Notes under the pieces: generated by a model | Databases searched by the model: none | Told to the model about the DNA's origin: nothing | What the model saw: the letters and a program-made list of their open reading frames with translations, nothing else | Origin: Thermococcus sp. EP1 | Lineage (GTDB): Archaea; Methanobacteriota_B; Thermococci; Thermococcales; Thermococcaceae | Direction of reading: 5' to 3' | DNA: 51,062 bases | Assembly (NCBI RefSeq): GCF_001317345.1 | Contig: NZ_JXCG01000012.1 | Coordinates: forward strand, 1 to 51,062 | Position numbers and translations under genes: made by a program | Shown: piece after piece, positions 43,515 through 51,062 of the stretch | Position numbering within the stretch: the first letter of the stretch is position 1 | How the letters are laid out: each line of letters opens with the position of its first letter

Positions 43515-43994
43515 ATGTCTCAAAAAAACAACCAAACTCCGCAAATTGGTTTGGTTGTAAATGGCCCTAATATCCTATCGAAACGATTTAACGTCAGGAT
43601 TGATGAGATTCCAAATATTTTGAGAAGTCTTGGAAGAATTGTTATAGGGAAAGTCGTTCTTAACCATAACATCGCTCCAAAACTTGTTGAGATTATCATT
43701 GACTCTGGTTTGGAGCCAATCATTGTTAATGGGAGAGTTGATGTGGCTGTTGCCGTTGAGACTATGAAAATAATCTACAACCCAAAAATAAATATTCTAG
43801 CATTAGGAGTTAGAGATGCACACTTCATGCCTCTTGTCATAGAAGCCAAAAAGATGGGGAAAGAAGTAATTATTATCACTCCAAAAGACGAAATAAGCGA
43901 TGCACTACAAAATACTGCAGACAGGGTTATAGAGCTTTCAGGAAACCAGTTTCGAGATTGGGTTACAACATCTTCAAAATTAACCTCTCCTTAA
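43515..43994 (+). CDS. NYN/PIN-like domain protein, paralogue C, degenerate acidic site
   Basis: 159 residues and a clear relative of the tandem pair at 17888-18914: LVVNGPNILSKRF, LGRIVIGKVVLNHNIAPKLVE, SGLEPIIVNG, VRDAHFMPLVIEAK. The first expected catalytic Asp is N16 (VNGPN instead of IDGPN), and the last acidic position is His in RDAHF, while the second (RVDVAV) and third (RDAHF) Asp remain. So its losses are opposite to those of paralogue A. A trailing 20-residue Ser/Thr-rich tail follows the domain. It is read with its own AGGGG ribosome-binding site, a short distance before a KH-domain gene. Confidence 0.78.
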   Translation: MSQKNNQTPQIGLVVNGPNILSKRFNVRIDEIPNILRSLGRIVIGKVVLNHNIAPKLVEIIIDSGLEPIIVNGRVDVAVAVETMKIIYNPKINILALGVRDAHFMPLVIEAKKMGKEVIIITPKDEISDALQNTADRVIELSGNQFRDWVTTSSKLTSP

Positions 43995-44035
43995 ACTTTA
44001 TATTATGAGTCTCCAAGATTTTCTTGGGGTCAAAG

Positions 44036-44215
44036 ATGAGAGAAGAACTCAAACGCATGCTCAAAGTTGAGATCCTAGAGATCGAATACGAACAAGATAA
44101 GATAATTGTTTATGTCCCTAAAGACCAAATTAGAATAGCCGTAGGTAGCGGAGGAAGTGCTGTCAAAGCAGCGGAGCTTGTTCTCGGTAAAAAAATTGAA
44201 ATCCGGGGTAGATGA
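44036..44215 (+). CDS. small KH-domain RNA-binding protein
   Basis: 59 residues forming a single KH fold: a helix (REELKRMLKVEIL), strands (EIEYEQDKIIVYVP), the G-x-x-G loop in IAVGSGGSAVKAAELVLG, and a final strand. This is the NusA-like short KH type found in archaea. ATG 44036 is five bases after GGGGT. The M50 protease gene follows after three bases. Confidence 0.82.
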   Translation: MREELKRMLKVEILEIEYEQDKIIVYVPKDQIRIAVGSGGSAVKAAELVLGKKIEIRGR

Positions 44216-44218
44216 AAG

Positions 44219-44800
44219 ATGGCATTTGAGTTCAAGAAACAAGAAATAGAAGACCTAGTAATCTCATTCATAGTCCTTACACTTGTTTTTTCCCGTTTTA
44301 ACATAAAGATAATCCCCTACGTAGCACTGGGTATCTTCACTGCGTTTATCTTTCACGAAATCGCCCATAGACAAGTAGCCAGAAAGTATGGATATTACGC
44401 GATTTATAGAAGATGGGATACTGGAATCTTGCTTGCTCTCTTCCTAGGAATTCTTAACAAATTATTGGGACTTAGATTCCTTTTTGTTGCTGTTGGTGCG
44501 GTTCAGGTTTATTCTCTATATGCCGGGTGGGAAGATAGAGAAATATATGGAAAAATAAGTCTCGCCGGACCAGTGACAAACATACTGGTAGGAATAATTG
44601 CCATAGCCTTATTGAGTTTTGGGAAGCCTTCCGGAGTTGTTGGAGTTTCTCTTTATTACGCTGCTTATATCAATCTATTGCTGGCATTCTTTAATCTCCT
44701 CCCAATACCCCCACTGGACGGTTATAAGGTCCTAAAGTGGAATCCTGGTTATTGGGCAGTTGCAATAGGGACTGCTTTTCTCCTTCAATCCCTCCTCTAA
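44219..44800 (+). CDS. M50-family membrane metalloprotease (site-2 protease-like)
   Basis: 193 residues with about six membrane helices. The catalytic motif HEIAH is at 46-50 within the second helix, and NLLPIPPLDGYKV (around residues 158-170) supplies the third metal ligand Asp, as in S2P/SpoIVFB proteases that cut within membranes. No PDZ or CBS domain is attached, so this is a minimal member. Likely co-transcribed with the KH gene. Substrate unknown. Confidence 0.88.
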   Translation: MAFEFKKQEIEDLVISFIVLTLVFSRFNIKIIPYVALGIFTAFIFHEIAHRQVARKYGYYAIYRRWDTGILLALFLGILNKLLGLRFLFVAVGAVQVYSLYAGWEDREIYGKISLAGPVTNILVGIIAIALLSFGKPSGVVGVSLYYAAYINLLLAFFNLLPIPPLDGYKVLKWNPGYWAVAIGTAFLLQSLL

Positions 44801-44874
44801 TTTTTCACCTTTAGTGATACAAAAAGAGAAAAGTTAAAATAGAACGGGCAAATTGAGATATAGAGGTGAAGAAA

Positions 44875-45447
44875 ATGGAGTACAAAATACCTTTCGGTGT
44901 CAAACTAGATTTTGAAACTGGGATTATTGAGAATGCAAAGAAAAGTGTTAGGAAGCTCAGTGACATGAAGGGATATTTTATCGATGAAGAGGCACAGAAA
45001 AAAATGATTGAAGAAAGCGACCCCGTGGTTTATGAGGTATATGCTATAGAACAGGAAGAGAAGGAAGGAGATTTAAACTTCGCTACAACAGTTCTTTATC
45101 CAGGAAAGGTGGGAAAAGAGTTTTTCATGACAAAAGGTCATTATCATTCAAAGATAGACCGAGCAGAAGTTTACTTTGCTCTCAAGGGCAAGGGAGGAAT
45201 GCTTTTACAAACCCCAGAAGGTGACGCAAAATGGATCCCAATGGAGCCTGGTACAATAGTCTATGTTCCTCCATATTGGGCCCATAGAACAATAAACACT
45301 GGAAATGAGCCATTTATCTTTTTAGCCCTCTACCCAGCAGATGCTGGACATGATTATGGAACAATTGCTGAAAAAGGATTTTCTAAAATAGTAATTGAGG
45401 AAAACGGGGAAATTGTTGTCAAAGACAACCCCAAATGGCAAGAATAA
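44875..45447 (+). CDS. pgiA: glucose-6-phosphate isomerase, cupin type
   Basis: 190 residues. Interconverts glucose-6-phosphate and fructose-6-phosphate in the modified Embden-Meyerhof pathway of Thermococcales. The metal site is H89 and H91 (TKGHYHSK), E98 and H137 (WAHRT), one residue on from the P. furiosus enzyme numbering as I recall it. Length and GRMP-type GTIVYVPPYWAHRT core agree. ATG 44875 is about five bases after GAGGTGA; GTG 44866 is in frame but is part of that site. Confidence 0.95.
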   Translation: MEYKIPFGVKLDFETGIIENAKKSVRKLSDMKGYFIDEEAQKKMIEESDPVVYEVYAIEQEEKEGDLNFATTVLYPGKVGKEFFMTKGHYHSKIDRAEVYFALKGKGGMLLQTPEGDAKWIPMEPGTIVYVPPYWAHRTINTGNEPFIFLALYPADAGHDYGTIAEKGFSKIVIEENGEIVVKDNPKWQE

Positions 45448-45612
45448 ATCTCTTTTTCACTTTATTTATATTCTTAAGATATCTGGATAAAAAATCCAAT
45501 AGAAAACGAGCTTTTAGCTATTTGACTCTCCTCATTGGCTTTGACAGGCATTTCTGGAGTAAAAACTAAAAGATTTTTATATGCTTAAAACATAACCCCT
45601 ACGGTGGTGTTA

Positions 45613-47298
45613 ATGACCTTCGATAAAAAGAGGATAGAGGATATTAAAAAAGCCGAAGAAGAATGGAATGAAAAAACTGTAAAACCTTTCATCGCAAAAA
45701 GGCCAGAAAGAAAGGAAAAATTCATGACCGCAGATGGATTTGAGATCAAACGGGTATACACTCCCGCTGATCTTGAGAACTGGGAGTATCTAGAAAAGCT
45801 CAACTTCCCTGGCCAATACCCATTCACAAGAGGAGTTTATGCTACGATGTATAGAGGAAGACTATGGACAATGAGACAATACGCTGGTTTTGGAACCGCT
45901 GAAGAAAGCAATAAGCGTTACAAATACCTCTTGGAGCAAGGGCAAACTGGTCTAAGCGTCGCTTTTGATTTACCAACACAAATTGGTTATGATTCCGATC
46001 ACCCCATGGCAGAAGGTGAGGTTGGTAAAGTCGGTGTTGCTATTGATTCTCTCAAGGATATGGAGATACTCTTTGATGGAATTCCCCTAGATAAGGTTTC
46101 TACATCAATGACAATTAACGCTACAGCCGCTAATCTCTTAGCCATGTATATTCTTGTGGGTCAAAAACAAGGTGTTTCACAAGATCAACTTAGAGGAACT
46201 GTACAAAACGATGTATTAAAGGAATACATCGCCAGAGGAACGTACATCTTCCCACCACAGCCATCTATGAGGCTAACAACAGACATCATAATGTATTGTG
46301 CAGAACATGTTCCAAAATGGAACTCAATAAGTATAAGTGGGTACCATATTAGAGAAGCTGGAGCAAATGCAGTTCAAGAAGTTGCCTTCACTCTTGCTGA
46401 TGGTATTGAGTATGTTAAGGCTGTCATAGCAAGAGGTATGGACGTTGATAAGTTCGCTCCAAGATTGAGCTTCTTCTTCAATGCTCACAACAATTTCCTA
46501 GAAGAGATTGCCAAGTTTAGGGCAGCAAGAAGACTGTGGGCCAAGATAATGAAGGAGAAATTTGGAGCCAAGAACCCAAGATCAATGCTCTTGAGATTCC
46601 ACACCCAAACAGGCGGTTCAACACTCACAGCTCAACAACCAGAAAACAATATAGTTAGAGTTGCCATTCAGGCCCTAGCCGCAGTTTTAGGTGGAACCCA
46701 ATCCCTCCACACTAATAGTTATGATGAGGCCCTGAGCCTTCCAACAGAAAAGAGCGTTAGAATCGCCTTAAGAACACAACAAATCATTGCATACGAGAGT
46801 GGAGTGGTTGATACCATCGACCCACTTGGAGGAAGCTATTACATTGAGTGGCTTACCGATCACATAGAAGAAGAAGCTATGAAGTACATTGAAAAGATTG
46901 AAGGCATGGGAGGAATGATGAAGGCCATTGAAAGGGGATACATCCAGAAGGAGATCGCCGACTCAGCTTATAAGTACCAGAGGGAAGTTGAAGAGAAGAA
47001 GCGCATTATTGTTGGTGTGAACGAATTTATCGTAGATGAACCACTAGAAGTAGAAATCCTCAAAGTCGATCCAAGCATCAGGGATAAACAGGTAGAGAGA
47101 TTAAAGAAACTTAGAAGTGAACGCAATAATAAAAAGGTTGAAGAAGCATTGGACGCATTGAGAAAAGCCGCTGAGACCGAAGATGAGAACCTAATGCCAT
47201 ACATAATCGAAGCCCACAAGCACCTTGCAACCCTTGGTGAGGTTACTGACATTCTCAGAGAGGTTTGGGGTGAATACAGGGCCCCATTGATTTTCTGA
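45613..47298 (+). CDS. mcmA1: methylmalonyl-CoA mutase, catalytic (N-terminal/alpha) subunit
   Basis: 561 residues. Contains the TIM-barrel of adenosylcobalamin-dependent mutases: [19 protein letters not shown] (substrate pocket Tyr/Arg), [46 protein letters not shown] (His of the active site), and [18 protein letters not shown]. The small B12-binding subunit is encoded elsewhere, the usual split arrangement in archaea. ATG 45613 is five bases after GGTGG; a GTG nine bases earlier is in frame. It makes the cell dependent on cobalamin, which bears on the chelatase operon. Confidence 0.95.
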   Translation: MTFDKKRIEDIKKAEEEWNEKTVKPFIAKRPERKEKFMTADGFEIKRVYTPADLENWEYLEKLNFPGQYPFTRGVYATMYRGRLWTMRQYAGFGTAEESNKRYKYLLEQGQTGLSVAFDLPTQIGYDSDHPMAEGEVGKVGVAIDSLKDMEILFDGIPLDKVSTSMTINATAANLLAMYILVGQKQGVSQDQLRGTVQNDVLKEYIARGTYIFPPQPSMRLTTDIIMYCAEHVPKWNSISISGYHIREAGANAVQEVAFTLADGIEYVKAVIARGMDVDKFAPRLSFFFNAHNNFLEEIAKFRAARRLWAKIMKEKFGAKNPRSMLLRFHTQTGGSTLTAQQPENNIVRVAIQALAAVLGGTQSLHTNSYDEALSLPTEKSVRIALRTQQIIAYESGVVDTIDPLGGSYYIEWLTDHIEEEAMKYIEKIEGMGGMMKAIERGYIQKEIADSAYKYQREVEEKKRIIVGVNEFIVDEPLEVEILKVDPSIRDKQVERLKKLRSERNNKKVEEALDALRKAAETEDENLMPYIIEAHKHLATLGEVTDILREVWGEYRAPLIF

Positions 47299-47300
47299 TT

Positions 47301-49454
47301 CTATCCAATTTTCTTTTCTAAATATATTACAATAGCCAAAAGCACTACTAAGCCTAAAATCAACAGGTAAATTTCTCTCGAAGTTAATTCACTCACTTCT
47401 GGCCTTCCCCCAGATACTTTAAAGTGGAGGGTTACGTTTCCCTCCCCAACAACAGCTATGGCAACAAAATCTTCATAACTCCTTATCCCAAACTCCCCTT
47501 TTATAGTCCTTCCTCTTCCCTTAAAGACCCCTTTAAAATTAGTAGAGAGTGGGTCAAGATTCTCTTTCTCATTGTTAAGAGTGAAATAATAAGCCCTAAG
47601 TTCAACCTGTTTATCTGAATCTAAAGAAACCTCAAGCCGTTGTCCTCTAAGAGACGTTGCATTTATAATAAAAGTTCTCAAGCCCTCACCAAATTCTCTC
47701 CTTTTAAGTTCAAAGCTTATATTCTTAGGTTCGTTGAGATACTCAGCCACCAAAAGCACTCCGTCAAAGTAGTTTTCCCCCTCAATCATAATCATGAAGT
47801 CGCTCTGGTTAAAGATAAGATAATCACTCCTACCTTTCTCTTGCGTTGAGGAAGCCACAATCTTCCCAGAAGAATCTAAGAGATGGATTCTCAAGTCTTT
47901 TCCCTGTCTTATGTATCTCCCATATATTATTGCGATCTTCTCTCCCTTCCAATGTTCAAATACGAATGGAGGCGTTATCTTGTTCCCAACAATCCTATAT
48001 GGCAAACCTATATGGTGGTATTCACTAGTATAGTTTATCTTTGCAAGCCAGTTATCACCATACACTGGTAAAATCCCAATCCCAGTCACTTCCAACTTAA
48101 GGGGAACTTCGATCCCATTTATAGTCACGTTAAATAGGATTGGCTCATTAAGTGCAAAACCTTGGGGAAGGTTAGGAAGCTTTAGGACGAGACTCACCTG
48201 TGCACTTTGAACCACATCAAGTTCTTTAACCTGAGTATCATCATAATAGAAGTATGCTTTTATTGAATCTGGCAACCCCTCAACACCAAGCACAACCTTC
48301 TCATTTCCTGCTATAACAATTGCATAACTTGTCGTTCCTCCTAAAATTCCCCTGGCATAAGAATTTACTGCTTTCACATTGAGTTTAGTTTTTAGTGAGA
48401 TTGGAAAAGCGACAGAGTAAGTTGGAGAAACTACACTAAGAGTCAAAATCTGAACATCTTCTGGAACAACAAACTCTAAGAGGACTTCTTCATTAGGGCC
48501 TATTTTCACATCTCTGTAGTAAGGTTCACTTATTATTACTCCATTTTGGTAAACAGTAGCTTTTCCAGAAAATGCAGTTTTTCCTTCGTTTTTAAGCCAG
48601 ATGTAGAGTGTATCTCCTTCCTTTGTCACATTCACTAACGAAATAGCAGGAGACTCAAAATAAAAGCTTTCTTGTTTTATGATGCTGTAATCTACAACTA
48701 TTGTCCCCTGAGTAACGTCTGTTTCAAAGGTTACCTCCCTTTCCTCTTTTGATTCAAGGAGAACTTCTTTTCTGTCAAAGGTCATGCCACTAAAGAGAAG
48801 CTTAACTGTGACATTAATGGGATCCCCATGATTTTTGAGGAGAATGTGAAGCTTGTCGTCTCTCCAAATTCTCTCTATTGTCACAAGCTCATCAAAAGAA
48901 GGAATCGTTAGGCTCTTCGAAATTTTTGCATTTTTTAACGTGAATGTCAGCTGAGTGTAAGAAGGCTTTATTTTTAAGATAATATCTTTATTCGGCTTTA
49001 AGTATAGCTTCTTTTCTGTCACAGTTACTCCTTGAGTTGAAACAATGAGAGTGTCGTCAATCTCATAGTAGCCAGTGTTCGTGATTTTTACCTTTATATA
49101 CGCATCAAAAGACTCAAGAAGAGTGACCTCAAAGTCCTTCCTCTTCACTACCTCAAGATTGGAGTAGTTTCCTAAGATATGGAGCTTGAGAGTGAGAGTA
49201 TCCATATCTACGCTTCCCACAGTATAGTTCACACCATTGAAGAAAACGCTCTCTCCAAACTGCAAAGCCTTAAGGATACTCTCATTCCCTCTTTCCAAGG
49301 TCAGAAAAACTAGGCCAGGATTGTTTTGAGCAACGTCGAAAGTCACAGTGGTGTTATCCACTATCAATACCTCATCTATTCCAAGCTCAACAGAAAGAGC
49401 AAAGGCGTTTCCAACAAACAAAAGGAAAATAAACATTGATAAAAATCTTTTCAT
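47301..49454 (-). CDS. large surface-anchored protein associated with the ABC exporter
   Basis: 717 residues. A signal peptide (MKRFLSMFIFLLFVGNAFA) is followed by a long series of beta-sandwich segments; ITNTGYYEIDDTL, LKNHGDPINVTVKLLF and LKNEGKTAFSGKATVY look like NEW3/CARDB-type Ig repeats at about residues 125-300. A final membrane helix (IYLLILGLVVLLAIVIYLEKK) anchors it to the outside of the membrane. No enzymatic motif. Its start is four bases after the permease stop, with GAGGGATGAACC upstream, so it belongs to the exporter operon. It might act as an external accessory or receptor for the transported molecule. Confidence 0.75.
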   Translation of the reverse strand: MKRFLSMFIFLLFVGNAFALSVELGIDEVLIVDNTTVTFDVAQNNPGLVFLTLERGNESILKALQFGESVFFNGVNYTVGSVDMDTLTLKLHILGNYSNLEVVKRKDFEVTLLESFDAYIKVKITNTGYYEIDDTLIVSTQGVTVTEKKLYLKPNKDIILKIKPSYTQLTFTLKNAKISKSLTIPSFDELVTIERIWRDDKLHILLKNHGDPINVTVKLLFSGMTFDRKEVLLESKEEREVTFETDVTQGTIVVDYSIIKQESFYFESPAISLVNVTKEGDTLYIWLKNEGKTAFSGKATVYQNGVIISEPYYRDVKIGPNEEVLLEFVVPEDVQILTLSVVSPTYSVAFPISLKTKLNVKAVNSYARGILGGTTSYAIVIAGNEKVVLGVEGLPDSIKAYFYYDDTQVKELDVVQSAQVSLVLKLPNLPQGFALNEPILFNVTINGIEVPLKLEVTGIGILPVYGDNWLAKINYTSEYHHIGLPYRIVGNKITPPFVFEHWKGEKIAIIYGRYIRQGKDLRIHLLDSSGKIVASSTQEKGRSDYLIFNQSDFMIMIEGENYFDGVLLVAEYLNEPKNISFELKRREFGEGLRTFIINATSLRGQRLEVSLDSDKQVELRAYYFTLNNEKENLDPLSTNFKGVFKGRGRTIKGEFGIRSYEDFVAIAVVGEGNVTLHFKVSGGRPEVSELTSREIYLLILGLVVLLAIVIYLEKKIG

Positions 49455-49457
49455 GGT

Positions 49458-50246
49458 TCATCCCTCATACTCTCTTCTATATAACCCTAATAAGGTGAAA
49501 ATTAAGCTAAGTAAGATAACGCCGAGGAAAAACATCCCACTCATATTTGGATCACCCTTATAAGCGTCTAAACCAGTGTTGAGTGTAAATCCTTTCTTTA
49601 GAAGAACTCCTATTTGATAACTCAAGTTAAAGCGCTCAGGATTATCAAAGAATGGCAATTGGGGAAGTATGAACTGAGCTGTAAACACTAGTCCAAAGCT
49701 TGCTAATGAAGCATAGAGAGGTCTTGAGAGAATTACTGAAAGCAGCATTGAAACTCCTCCCAAACTTCCAAGTACAAGAATCGTGATCACAAGAACAAAC
49801 AGAAAATCATCAAAAGTTGCAGTAAATCCTTCAAAACCCGCTTTATAGAGAAGAACCATGTAGATTTGCATAACCAAATAGGGAATCCCAAATATCAATG
49901 CCACTGCTGTTATACCAGAAAAGAACTTGCCGAGTACTATTTCACTTTTCTTTATTGGTTTTACTAAGAGTATTCTTATTGTCCCCCTATCTATTTCACT
50001 CGCCAGCAAATCGCTCATAATGATTATTACCACAAGCTGGCCTATTACACTTGCCCAGAAGTTTATCAAAAATTGAGAAATATTTATCTGAAATGAGATC
50101 TCCAAGGCCTTTGCACCATATTCCGTTATCTCTTCATGGGTAAAGAAATAAACTATCACGGGAAGAAGCATTAACGCAAGCATTACTTTTAGTCTTCTAG
50201 ACTTCAAAAGTCTGTAAACTTCGTTTTGGTAAAGAACACTAATCAC
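49458..50246 (-). CDS. ABC-2 type transporter permease
   Basis: 262 residues with six membrane helices. NEVYRLLKSRRLKVMLALMLLPVIVYF opens the protein; SDLLASEIDRGTIRILLVKPIKKSEIVLGKF is the typical ABC-2 coupling segment (E-x-x-x-G-T-x-R/L), and the last helices (MFFLGVILLSLIFTLLGLY) close it. It forms an exporter with the ATPase that overlaps it. I start at the GTG 50246, five bases after GGTGAG; GTG 50255 is in frame. Confidence 0.85.
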   Translation of the reverse strand: MISVLYQNEVYRLLKSRRLKVMLALMLLPVIVYFFTHEEITEYGAKALEISFQINISQFLINFWASVIGQLVVIIIMSDLLASEIDRGTIRILLVKPIKKSEIVLGKFFSGITAVALIFGIPYLVMQIYMVLLYKAGFEGFTATFDDFLFVLVITILVLGSLGGVSMLLSVILSRPLYASLASFGLVFTAQFILPQLPFFDNPERFNLSYQIGVLLKKGFTLNTGLDAYKGDPNMSGMFFLGVILLSLIFTLLGLYRREYEG

Positions 50247-51062
50247 TTGCCTCACCTATGCCGAACTTTTCCATGAGAATTCTTTCAAGAGGGCTTGTAT
50301 GAGGCCTGAAAAGCTTTAAGCGAATGCCCTGGGAGGTTAGGTATTTTGGAAACTGGAGGAAAAGCTCATCCAAAAACCTTGGGTCTACTTGAACTCGTAT
50401 AATCCCCTCCTCTTCCCAAACCTCTCTTACGTAGGGCTTTTCTTTTAAAAAGTTGAGTGCAAAAGCGTTGTTAGAAGTTGCAATGTCATAATCATTCTCT
50501 TCTATTTGCGTGAGATCTCGTATCCTTCCCTGAGCAATAAGCCTACCTTGATTGATGAGGCCAACATAGTTGCACATCTTTTCCACTTCACTTACTATAT
50601 GAGAGCTAACAAAAATTGTCTTCCCTTCTTTTGCGAGGGATATGATTTTTCCAATAAACTCTATTCTTCCGAGAGGATCCAGATTTGCCGTTGGTTCATC
50701 CAATATTAAAAGTTCGGGATTACCAATCAAAGCAGAAGCAAAAGCTACTCTCTGCTTCTGGCCCGAAGATAACTCTTTTATTTTGTTTAATGCTAGTTTT
50801 CCAACACCCACATAGCTCATCAGTTCCTTTGCTTGCTCTATTGCTTTCTCTTTTTTTATACCAGAAAGTCTGCCCATATATATGAGAAAGTCAAAAATTG
50901 TCATGTCCTCATATGCTATTGGAACTTCAGGCATATAACCTACACTTTTCATGATTTCAACCCTTTTTTGGGGCATCTCAAGCCCAAAGATCTTTATTTC
51001 TCCATATGTCGGCCTCAAAGATGCAGTAAGCATTTTTATTGTGGTTGTTTTTCCTGCTCCAT
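50239..51062 (-). CDS. ABC transporter ATPase (exporter type), 5' end beyond the window
   Basis: The coding frame runs off the right edge. Reading into the last 30 bases gives GAGKTTTIKML, the Walker A, so only the first few dozen residues are missing. Visible: Q-loop-like GYMPEVPIAYEDMTIFDF, signature LSSGQKQRVAFASALIG, Walker B LLILDEPTANLDP, and switch VSSHIVSEVEKM. The C-terminal part (KEKPYVREVWEEEGIIRVQV) is the usual extension of CcmA/DrrA-type exporter ATPases. It overlaps the permease and works with it. Substrate unknown. Confidence 0.9.
   Translation of the reverse strand, partial: GAGKTTTIKMLTASLRPTYGEIKIFGLEMPQKRVEIMKSVGYMPEVPIAYEDMTIFDFLIYMGRLSGIKKEKAIEQAKELMSYVGVGKLALNKIKELSSGQKQRVAFASALIGNPELLILDEPTANLDPLGRIEFIGKIISLAKEGKTIFVSSHIVSEVEKMCNYVGLINQGRLIAQGRIRDLTQIEENDYDIATSNNAFALNFLKEKPYVREVWEEEGIIRVQVDPRFLDELFLQFPKYLTSQGIRLKLFRPHTSPLERILMEKFGIGEASD

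Overview
The window is chromosomal DNA from a low-GC hyperthermophilic archaeon of the order Thermococcales (Thermococcus-like; species not determinable from this alone). The evidence is the gene set: a PAN proteasome ATPase, a cupin-type glucose-6-phosphate isomerase, pyruvoyl-dependent arginine decarboxylase beside an AdoMet decarboxylase, a DUF257-type protein, an eight-gene antiporter set in the order of the Mbh hydrogenase antiporter module, archaeal KH and HTH-CBS proteins. Shine-Dalgarno signals of GGTGA/GGAGG type and A/T-rich TATA elements also fit. Genes are tightly packed, often overlapping by 1-25 bases. I see no rRNA, tRNA or CRISPR array.

Layout. 1-165: GC-rich structured segment, possibly the right end of an IS200/IS605 element. 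209-5774: HTH-CBS regulator, secreted protein, PAN, UPF0173 hydrolase, a membrane-spanning one-component regulator, a 47-residue C2H2 zinc finger, and a hypothetical gene. 5865-10070 (minus): UbiA prenyltransferase, flippase-like protein, GT4 glycosyltransferase, creatininase-family amidohydrolase and a small membrane protein, probably one operon. 10202-12093 (minus): polyamine genes (PvlArgDC, AdoMetDC, aminopropyltransferase). 12271-13934: CPA2 antiporter and an ACT-domain protein. 13917-17765 (minus): Mrp/Mbh-type Na+/H+ antiporter without hydrogenase genes. 17888-18914: two tandem NYN/PIN-like paralogues; a third lies at 43515. 18919-23994: DUF2258-like protein, adenylate kinase, methyltransferase, ParB/Srx-fold protein, a K+ channel with a beta-helix-like cytoplasmic part, and an NAD-kinase-like protein.

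24164-34674 (plus) is the most striking region: a lipoprotein with two fused substrate-binding domains, a BtuC/FecCD permease, its ATPase, a GATE-type membrane protein, a CobN/BchH-type chelatase large subunit, and a fused ChlI-ChlD protein with a (His-X)7 linker. Most of these genes overlap or abut, so this looks like one operon for importing a metal chelate or tetrapyrrole/corrinoid and moving metal into or out of it. There are no other corrinoid-ring synthesis genes in the window, while a B12-dependent methylmalonyl-CoA mutase subunit is present at 45613.

34781-47298: MobA, a GNAT protein, a TPR protein, DUF257, RNase Z, TraB-family protein, zinc ribbon, Lrp-family regulator, an AbgT transporter with an M20 amidohydrolase behind a perfect 7+3+7 inverted repeat, third NYN paralogue, KH protein, M50 protease, cupin PGI and mutase. 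47301-51062 (minus): an ABC-2 exporter (ATPase cut by the window edge, permease) with a large surface-anchored protein.
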